A DNA stretch of 64,000 nucleotides from Streptomyces apocyni (GTDB lineage: Bacteria; Actinomycetota; Actinomycetes; Streptomycetales; Streptomycetaceae), in assembly GCF_009739465.1 (NCBI RefSeq), contig NZ_WHOM01000065.1:62001-126000 (forward strand), written 5' to 3'. Both the position numbers and the translations under genes were made by a program. A model generated the notes under the pieces. That model was not told the origin of the DNA. It worked only from the letters and a program-made list of their open reading frames with translations, and did not search any database. Shown piece by piece: positions 56,585 to 64,000 of this stretch. Position 1 is the first letter of the stretch. The number at the start of each line of letters is the position of its first letter.

Positions 56585-57508
56585 ATGGGACGCTATGTGA
56601 TCCGGCGGCTGCTCCAGATGATCCCGGTGTTCATCGGCAGCACGTTCCTGATCTTCTTCATGGTGTACGCGCTCGGCGACCCGGTCGCGGCCCTCTTCGG
56701 CGACAAGGCGCCGGACCCCGCCACCGCCGCCCGCATCCGCCAGGAACTCCATCTCGACGAGCCCTTGTGGAAGCAGTACTTCCTCTACATGGGCCAGATC
56801 TTCCAGGGCGACTTCGGCACGGCCTTCAACGGCCAGAAGGTCACCGAACTGATGGCCAGCGCCTACCCGGTGACCCTGCGGCTGACCCTGGTCGCCATCG
56901 TGATCGAGCTGATCGTCGGCATCGGCCTCGGTGTCGCCAGCGGCCTCAAGCGCGGCCGGGTCGTGGACAACTCGGTGCTGCTGATGACCCTCCTGGTGAT
57001 CTCGATCCCGACCTTCGTCAGCGGCTATGTGCTGCAGTTCCTGCTGGGGGTGAAGTGGGGGATCATCCGTCCGTCGGTGTCGTCGGAGGCGCCGTTCAGC
57101 GAGCTGATCCTGCCCGGTGTCGTGCTCGCCCTGGTCTCTCTCGCCTACGTCACCCGGCTCACCCGTACGTCCATCGCGGAGAACGTCCGCGCCGACTACG
57201 TACGCACCGCCATCGCCAAGGGACTGCCCAGACGCCGGGTCATCAGCCGTCACCTGCTGCGGAACTCGCTGATCCCGGTAGTCACCTTCATCGGCGCCGA
57301 CATCGGCTTCCTGATGGGCGGCGCCATCGTCACCGAGAAGATCTTCAACATCCACGGCGTCGGCTACCAGATCTACCAGGGCATCCTGCGCAACAACGCC
57401 CCCACGGTCGTCGGCTTCGTGACGATCCTGGTGATCGTCTTCCTGGTGGCGAACCTGCTCGTCGACCTGCTGTACGCGGTCCTGGACCCGAGGATTCGCT
57501 ATGCCTGA
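56585..57508 (+). CDS. Peptide ABC transporter permease (DppB-type)
   Basis: A 307-residue membrane protein with ATG at 56585 (MGRYVIRRLLQMIPVFIGS, the usual DppB start). Six TM helices; the EAA loop is DYVRTAIAKGLPRRRVI near residue 205. Its end overlaps the next permease gene by 8 bp. It forms the translocation channel with the protein at 57501. Confidence 0.93.
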   Translation: MGRYVIRRLLQMIPVFIGSTFLIFFMVYALGDPVAALFGDKAPDPATAARIRQELHLDEPLWKQYFLYMGQIFQGDFGTAFNGQKVTELMASAYPVTLRLTLVAIVIELIVGIGLGVASGLKRGRVVDNSVLLMTLLVISIPTFVSGYVLQFLLGVKWGIIRPSVSSEAPFSELILPGVVLALVSLAYVTRLTRTSIAENVRADYVRTAIAKGLPRRRVISRHLLRNSLIPVVTFIGADIGFLMGGAIVTEKIFNIHGVGYQIYQGILRNNAPTVVGFVTILVIVFLVANLLVDLLYAVLDPRIRYA

Positions 57509-58490
57509 GGCGTACGACCCACAAGAGATCAGACGGCAGGCCATCACACCCGCCGGCTCGGGGGGACCGATGGACCTCGCCATGGACGAGGCCGAGACGC
57601 TGGAGAAGACCCCCGGCGGCCCCGAGGGCACCGGACCGACCGGCAAGCCGCGCAGCCTCTGGTCCGACGCCTGGCACCAGCTGCGCCGCAGCCCCATCTT
57701 CATCGTCTCCGGGCTGCTGATCCTCTTTCTCGTCATCATCGCGATCTGGCCCCAGCTCATCGCCAGCCGCGACCCGCTGTTCTGCCAGCTCTCCAAGTCC
57801 CAGCAGGGCATGCAGCCGGGCCACCCCTTCGGCTTCGACACCCAGGGCTGCGACGTCTACACCCGCACGGTGTACGGGGCGCGCGCCTCGATCACCGTCG
57901 GCGTCTGCGCGACACTCGGCGCCGCGTTGCTTGGCTCGCTGCTCGGCGGGTTCGCCGGGTTCTTCGGCGGGGTGTGGGACGCGGTGCTGTCACGTATCGC
58001 GGACGTGTTCTTCGGTATCCCGGTGGTGCTGGGCGGGCTGGTCTTCCTGTCCGTGGTGACCAGCTCCACGGTCTGGCCGGTGGTCGGCTTCATCGTGCTG
58101 CTCGGCTGGCCGCAGATCGCCCGTATCGCCCGCGGCTCGGTGATCACCGCCAAGCAGAACGACTACGTCCAGGCGGCCCGCGCGCTCGGCGCGGGCAGCG
58201 GACGGATGCTGCTGCGGCATGTCGCGCCCAACGCCGTCGCCCCGGTCATCGTCGTGGCGACCATCGCCCTCGGCACGTATATCTCCCTGGAGGCCACCCT
58301 GTCGTTCCTCGGCGTGGGGCTCAGGCCACCGACCGTCTCCTGGGGCATCGACATCTCCAACGCCGCCCCGCAGATCCGCAACGCCCCGCACATGCTGCTG
58401 TATCCCGCGGGCGCGCTGAGCATCACGGTGCTCGCCTTCATCATGCTCGGCGACGCGGTGCGCGACGCCCTCGACCCCAAGCTGAGGTGA
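57501..58490 (+). CDS. Peptide ABC transporter permease (DppC-type)
   Basis: A 329-residue membrane protein with ATG at 57501. An N-terminal cytoplasmic tail of about 55 residues precedes the first TM helix (FIVSGLLILFLVIIAIW). The EAA loop is DYVQAARALGAGSGRML near residue 218, and DppC-type GRDV/CDVYTRTVYGAR follows the first periplasmic loop. Its end lies 9 bp before the ATPase start. Confidence 0.93.
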   Translation: MPEAYDPQEIRRQAITPAGSGGPMDLAMDEAETLEKTPGGPEGTGPTGKPRSLWSDAWHQLRRSPIFIVSGLLILFLVIIAIWPQLIASRDPLFCQLSKSQQGMQPGHPFGFDTQGCDVYTRTVYGARASITVGVCATLGAALLGSLLGGFAGFFGGVWDAVLSRIADVFFGIPVVLGGLVFLSVVTSSTVWPVVGFIVLLGWPQIARIARGSVITAKQNDYVQAARALGAGSGRMLLRHVAPNAVAPVIVVATIALGTYISLEATLSFLGVGLRPPTVSWGIDISNAAPQIRNAPHMLLYPAGALSITVLAFIMLGDAVRDALDPKLR

Positions 58491-58499
58491 CGCGACGCC

Positions 58500-59469
58500 A
58501 TGCTGCTCGACGTACGCGATCTGTATGTGGAATTCCGTACGAGGGACGGGATCGCCAAGGCCGTCAACGGCGTGAACTACTCCGTCAGCGCGGGCGAGAC
58601 CCTGGCCGTGCTCGGCGAGTCGGGCTCCGGGAAGTCGGTGACCGCGCAGGCGATCATGGGCATCCTCGACATGCCGCCCGGCAAGATCACCGGCGGAGAG
58701 ATCATCTTCCAGGGCCGGGACCTGCTGCCCCTCAAGGAGGAGGAGCGGCGCAAGGTCCGCGGCGCCGAGATGGCCATGATCTTCCAGGACGCGCTGTCCT
58801 CGCTGAACCCGGTGCTCTCGGTGGGCGACCAGCTCGCCGAGATGTTCATCGTGCATCGCGGGATGTCCAAGAAGGACGCGCGGGCCAAGGCGGTCGAGCT
58901 GATGGACCGGGTACGTATCCCGGGCGCCAGAGAGCGGGTCGGGCAGTATCCGCACCAGTTCTCCGGCGGGATGCGTCAGCGCATCATGATCGCCATGGCG
59001 ATGGCCCTGGAGCCCGCCCTGATCATCGCCGACGAGCCCACGACCGCACTCGACGTCACCGTCCAGGCCCAGGTCATGGAGCTGCTCGCGGAGTTGCAGC
59101 GCGAGCTGAACATGGGCCTGATCCTGATCACCCACGACCTGGGCGTGGTCGCGGATGTCGCGGACAAGATCGCGGTGATGTACGCGGGCCGGATCGTGGA
59201 GACCGCCCCCGTCCACGAGATCTACAAGGCCCCCGCGCACCCCTACACCCGCGGCCTGCTCGACTCCATCCCGCGCCTGGACCAGAAGGGCCAGGAGCTG
59301 TACGCGATCAAGGGCCTGCCGCCGAACCTGACCGCGATCCCCTCCGGCTGCCCCTTCCACCCCCGCTGCCCCAGGGCCCAGGACATCTGCCACACCGACG
59401 ATCCGCCACTGTTCCGGGTGTCCGAGGAGCGGCGGAGCGCCTGCCACTTCTGGAAGGAGACGTTGCGCG

Positions 59470-59477
<8 letters not shown>
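58500..59477 (+). CDS. Peptide ABC transporter ATPase (DppD-type)
   Basis: A 325-residue ATPase with ATG at 58500. Walker A is GESGSGKS, the signature FSGGMRQRIM, and Walker B LIIADEPTTALD. The terminal oligopeptide extension has GCPFHPRCPRAQDIC. Its stop overlaps the next ATPase start by 8 bp. Confidence 0.93.
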
Positions 59478-60628
<1,151 letters not shown>

Positions 60629-60636
<8 letters not shown>

Positions 60637-61561
60637 GGCCGCCGCCCGGCAGCGGCGGTAGCCCGGTGACGCCCATGACCAGCGAGTAGAGCGTGTCACC
60701 GGCGGTGATGAAGAGGCGGTTGCGCTTCGCGCCGCCGAAGCGGATGTTGGAGACCGTGTTCGGGACCAGGACGCGGCCGAGCAGGGTGCCGTCCGGGGCG
60801 TAGCAGTGCACGCCGTCGTCCATCGCCGCCGCCCACAGGTGGCCCGTGTCGTCGAACCGGATGTTGTCGAAGCGGCCCTCCTTGGTGCCCTCGGTGAAGA
60901 CCCGGCCGTCGGAGAGCGTGCCGTCCTCGCGTACGTCGAACACGCGGATCTGGTTCTTCCTGGTGTCGGAGACGTACAGCTCGCGCTCGTCGGCCGAGAA
61001 GACCAGGCCGTTCGGTGCGCCGAAGCCGTCGGCCACCAGGCGTACTTCGCCGCTCGCCGGGTCGATCCGGTAGACGTTGTTGGCGCCGATCTCGCTCTCG
61101 GCGCGGTGGCCCTCGTAGTCGCTGGTGATCCCGAAGTCCGGGTCGGAGAACCAGATCGAGCCGTCGGAGCGCACCGTGGAGTCGTTCGGGCTGTTCAGCC
61201 GCTTGCCCTGGTAACGGTCGGCGAGGACCGTGATCGAGCCGTCCGGCTCGGTGCGGGTGACGCGGCGATTGCCCTGCTCGCAGCTGATGAGGCGTCCCTC
61301 GCGGTCCAGGGTGTTGCCGTTGGAGTGCCCGGCGGGGGAGCGGAAGACAGTGACCGCGCCGGTGGTCTCGTCCCAGCGCAGCATGCGGTCGTTCGGGATG
61401 TCGCTCCAGATGAGCTGGCGCCAGGCCGGGATGTAGAGCGGCCCCTCCGCCCAGCGGCAGCCCTCGTAGAGCGTCTCCAGCCGCTCGTCGCCCGCGCCGC
61501 ACTTCTCGGTACGGAACCGGTCGTCGAGCACCTCGTACACGTCGGGTCGGCCGTGTGCCAT
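60629..61561 (-). CDS. SMP-30/gluconolactonase/LRE family protein
   Basis: A 310-residue six-bladed beta-propeller. ATG at 61561 has GGGGGAGGGG upstream. Family motifs are clear: the metal-binding EGP-type region (CRWAEGPLYI), LNSPNDSTVRSDGSIWFSDP, and GAPNGLVFSADERELYVSDT. Such enzymes hydrolyse gluconolactone or related lactones with a divalent metal. It is divergent from an Lrp/AsnC regulator, which may control it. Confidence 0.9.
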
Positions 61562-61631
61562 GTCCCCGTCCCCTCCCCCTTCAATCACCAAAGTTCCGAA
61601 CTGTGTTCGCTCGATCTTGAGTATTGCAGGA

Positions 61632-61644
61632 TGACGTATGGTCA
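61632..61644. promoter_or_regulatory. Candidate Lrp-type operator
   Basis: TGAC-GTATG-GTCA inverted repeat flanked by GGA and a TCC two bases further out, in the 113-bp divergent region, 30 bp before the lrp start codon. Position and symmetry fit regulation of both divergent genes. Confidence 0.4.
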
Positions 61645-61674
61645 TGTCCAGGGATTGAGGAAGGAGATTCACCC

Positions 61675-62133
61675 ATGGATGCCATCGATCGGACGCTGCT
61701 GGCCCTGCTCCAGGAGGATGCCACCCAGGCCTACTCGGCACTGGGGAAGGCGGTCGGGCTCTCGGCGGGCGCCGCACACGAGCGGGTCCGTAAGCTCCGT
61801 GACGCGGGCGTGATCCGCCGGACGACCATCGATGTCGACCCGGCCGCCGTGGGCGGTGGGGTGCTGGGCTTCGTGATGGTCGAGTCGTCGGCGTGGATGG
61901 GGGAGTCGGGCGGGCGCTTCGCCGCCATTCCCGAGATCCAGGAGGCCCATGTGATCGCGGGCAGCGCGTCGGTCCTGGTCAAGGTCAGGACGGCGACGAC
62001 CGAGCAACTCCAGGACGTACTACGGAGGTTGTACGAGATCGAGGGCGTCAGCGGCACTCAGGCGACGGTGGCGCTGGAGACGTTCTTCGAACGTCCTGTC
62101 GCCGTCAACCGCGTTAACACGTCGGCAACTTGA
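61675..62133 (+). CDS. Lrp/AsnC-family transcriptional regulator
   Basis: A 152-residue protein. ATG at 61675 has AAGGAG upstream and gives the usual start MDAIDRTLLALLQEDA. The helix-turn-helix (YSALGKAVGLSAGAAHERVRKL) is followed by the RAM ligand-binding domain (GVLGFVMVESS, EAHVIAGSASVLVKVR). Members bind amino acids or related ligands. The likely target is the divergent SMP-30 gene, itself, or both. Confidence 0.92.
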   Translation: MDAIDRTLLALLQEDATQAYSALGKAVGLSAGAAHERVRKLRDAGVIRRTTIDVDPAAVGGGVLGFVMVESSAWMGESGGRFAAIPEIQEAHVIAGSASVLVKVRTATTEQLQDVLRRLYEIEGVSGTQATVALETFFERPVAVNRVNTSAT

Positions 62134-62196
62134 ACGATTCACGTCCGATATGAGGGCAAGACACCCTGAAGGGCGTACGGCCGTGCGGGTGCCGTA

Positions 62197-62231
62197 GACC
62201 GGCCGGAGTCGCCATGTCGCTCCGGCCGGTC
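62197..62231. terminator. Bidirectional terminator between lrp and the peptidase gene
   Basis: A perfect 12-bp stem, GACCGGCCGGAG with its reverse complement, and an 11-nt loop. It lies between the convergent ends of the two genes, 64 bp and 23 bp from their stop codons. Confidence 0.75.
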
Positions 62232-62253
62232 GCCCCGAGGCCCCGGCGCTAGG

Positions 62254-64000
62254 TCAGGGAGCCAGGCCCAGCGACCGCTTCAGGAAGTCCACCTGAAGCA
62301 GCAGCAGATTCTCCGCGACCTGTTCCTGCGGCGTCATATGCGTCACCCCCGACAGGGGCAGCACCTCGTGCGGGCGCCCCGCCGCCAGCAGCGCCGACGA
62401 CAGCCGCAGGCTGTGCGCCATCACCACGTTGTCGTCCGCGAGACCGTGCACGATCATCATCGGGCGGGCCGGTTCCACCGCGCCCGACAGACCGTCGTCG
62501 GTGACCAGCGAGTTCGCGGCGTACACCGCGGGTTGCTCGCGCGGGTCGCCCAGATAGCGCTCCGTGTAGTGGGTGTCGTACAGCCGCTGGTCGGTGACCG
62601 GGGCGCCGACGATGCCCGCGTGGAACACATCAGGTCTCCGCAGCACCGCGAGCCCCGCCAGATAGCCGCCGAACGACCAGCCGCGGATCGCGACCCGGGA
62701 CAGGTCGAAGGGGAACGCGTCGGCGAGCGAGCGCAGCGCGTCGACCTGGTCGTCCAGGACCACGCTGGCGAGATCGTCGCGGATCGCCTTCTCCCAGGCG
62801 GGGGTACGGCCCGGAGTGCCGCGGCCGTCGGCGACGAGTACCGCGAAGCCCTGGTCGGCGAACCACTGTGAGGTCAGATACGGATTGTGTGCGGCGACCA
62901 CGCGCGCGTGGTGCGGACCGCCGTACGGATCGAGCAGTACGGGCAGCGGGCCGTCCGTGTCGCGATACCCGGTGGGGAGCAGTACGGCGCACGGGATACG
63001 CCGCTCGCCCGCTTCGGTCAGCGTCACGCGCGGGGTGATGCCCGGCAGCTCCGCGTGCGACACGATGAGCGCCGTCTGCCTGCCCCCGGACAGCACCCGC
63101 GCCTGTGCGCCCGGGTGCTCGGGGTGTGCGGAGACCAGCACCGTCACCTTGCCGGACCGCACCGCCGAGTGCACGCCCGGCTCCTGCGAGACCCGCTCCA
63201 CGCCCAGCTCGTTGACCCGGTAGACATGGGTCTCGCCGATCTCGGCGCTGGGCGCGGCGCCACCCGCGGAGGCGGCGATCAGTACGTCGTCGTCCGCGAC
63301 GTCCAGCACCGCGCATACGTGCAACTGCGGGCCGGTCAGCGGACGTTCGCCGACCGTCAGCACCCGCGCCCCGCCCTCGTCCGCGATCCGCACCAGCTGC
63401 CCGGACGGTGTCCAGGCCGGTACGCCGGGCCTGAGCTCCAGCCAGTCGCCCGCGTCGGCCGCGTCGGCGTGCACCATCCGGGTCGTGCCGGAGTCCGGGT
63501 CCACCGCCAGATACACCTGGCTGCCCTGGTCCCTGGACTGCACCAGGAGCAGCGGGGCTCCGGCGGCCGACCAGTGCGCACGGGCCAGATACGGATAGCG
63601 CGTCCGGTCCCACACCACTTCCCGCCGCGAGCCGTCCAGGCCGAGCACGAAGAGCCGTACGTCCGCGTTGGGCGTCCCGGCCGCCGGATAGGCGATCGGC
63701 GCGGGCTCGCGGTCCGGGTGCGCGGGGTCGGCGATCCACCAGCGTCGTACGGGGGAGTCGTCGACCCGGGCGACCAGCAGCCGGTCCGATTCGGGTGACC
63801 ACCAGAAGCCGCGCGAACGGCCCATCTCCTCGGCGGCGATGAACTCCGCCAGGCCGTAACTGACCAGCCCGCTCTCCGGCGCCTGCCCGGGTGCCCGCTC
63901 GGCCTCCTGCTCGGGCCCCTCCTTGGGCTCCTGCTCAGGGTCGGCCAGCGCGCGGTCCGCGTCGCCCTCCGCGCCGATCACCCGCAGCGCGCCCCCGGCG
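62254..64000 (-). CDS. Prolyl oligopeptidase / DPP IV-type S9 peptidase, 5' end outside window
   Basis: The frame is open to the right edge. The GTG at 63981 is not the true start: family members continue through this region (GALRVIGAEGD-like strand) and are about 700 residues long, so roughly 120-150 N-terminal residues lie beyond the window. An N-terminal propeller part (YGLAEFIAAEEMGRSRGFWW, PIAYPAAGTPNADV) precedes the alpha/beta-hydrolase domain with Ser in GWSFGGY, Asp in HGLADDNV and His in SGVTHMTPQ. It cleaves short peptides, probably after Pro. Confidence 0.93.
   Translation of the reverse strand, partial: AGGALRVIGAEGDADRALADPEQEPKEGPEQEAERAPGQAPESGLVSYGLAEFIAAEEMGRSRGFWWSPESDRLLVARVDDSPVRRWWIADPAHPDREPAPIAYPAAGTPNADVRLFVLGLDGSRREVVWDRTRYPYLARAHWSAAGAPLLLVQSRDQGSQVYLAVDPDSGTTRMVHADAADAGDWLELRPGVPAWTPSGQLVRIADEGGARVLTVGERPLTGPQLHVCAVLDVADDDVLIAASAGGAAPSAEIGETHVYRVNELGVERVSQEPGVHSAVRSGKVTVLVSAHPEHPGAQARVLSGGRQTALIVSHAELPGITPRVTLTEAGERRIPCAVLLPTGYRDTDGPLPVLLDPYGGPHHARVVAAHNPYLTSQWFADQGFAVLVADGRGTPGRTPAWEKAIRDDLASVVLDDQVDALRSLADAFPFDLSRVAIRGWSFGGYLAGLAVLRRPDVFHAGIVGAPVTDQRLYDTHYTERYLGDPREQPAVYAANSLVTDDGLSGAVEPARPMMIVHGLADDNVVMAHSLRLSSALLAAGRPHEVLPLSGVTHMTPQEQVAENLLLLQVDFLKRSLGLAP

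Overview
The window is high-GC actinobacterial DNA and almost certainly Streptomyces. It carries a bldK-type oligopeptide permease operon, typA, a three-subunit Sdh1-type succinate dehydrogenase, SpoIIE-type phosphatase signalling, many GTG starts and densely coupled operons. No rRNA, tRNA, CRISPR or integrase was seen. One short non-autonomous mobile element (50852-51081) was found.

Positions 1-1556 hold a secreted ricin-type lectin and a methyltransferase. Positions 1703-23708 form an accessory biosynthetic region. A rightward block encodes a Rieske ferredoxin, a CrtI-like FAD oxidoreductase, an MMPL exporter, a DUF2867 protein and a P450; an ECF-type sigma factor with its own strong promoter follows. 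A leftward block (21764 to 9518), in which most genes overlap by 4 bp, encodes a complete dedicated elongation machine: holo-ACP synthase, two hotdog dehydratases, a ketosynthase, a chain-length-factor-like protein, a fused KS-CLF, a ketoreductase, acyl-CoA carboxylase beta and epsilon subunits, an ACP, an inactive-looking KASIII homologue, a flavin reductase and a malonyl transferase. With KR and DH but no enoyl reductase or aromatase, it resembles the highly reducing type II PKSs (aryl polyenes, ishigamide) and should make a polyene acyl chain. An MFS exporter and a divergent MarR regulator, with two matching operator-like repeats between them, cap the block. The KS-CLF fusion, the complementary loss of catalytic residues in the two dehydratases and the KASIII pseudoenzyme make this the most novel part of the window.

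Positions 23778-38872 look like conserved chromosome: a threonine-synthase-like enzyme, a secreted subtilisin with a P-domain, a DUF4190 membrane protein, a GntR/UTRA regulator, a SPOR-like protein, a Nudix hydrolase, an anti-sigma-type ATPase next to a PAS-PAS-GAF-SpoIIE-HATPase phosphatase, a TPM-family protein that lacks its TPM domain, and succinate dehydrogenase.

Positions 39199-60636 hold a solute-binding lipoprotein, typA, the bldKABCDE operon and a second complete oligopeptide/dipeptide ABC transporter. Between the two transporters lies an accessory patch with the MITE, a DUF6247 gene pair, a methyltransferase, a secreted beta-barrel protein and a SigE-family sigma/anti-sigma pair. 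Each transporter has a strong hairpin directly after its binding-protein gene. The right end has an SMP-30/gluconolactonase gene divergent from an Lrp/AsnC regulator, and a prolyl-oligopeptidase gene that runs off the window.
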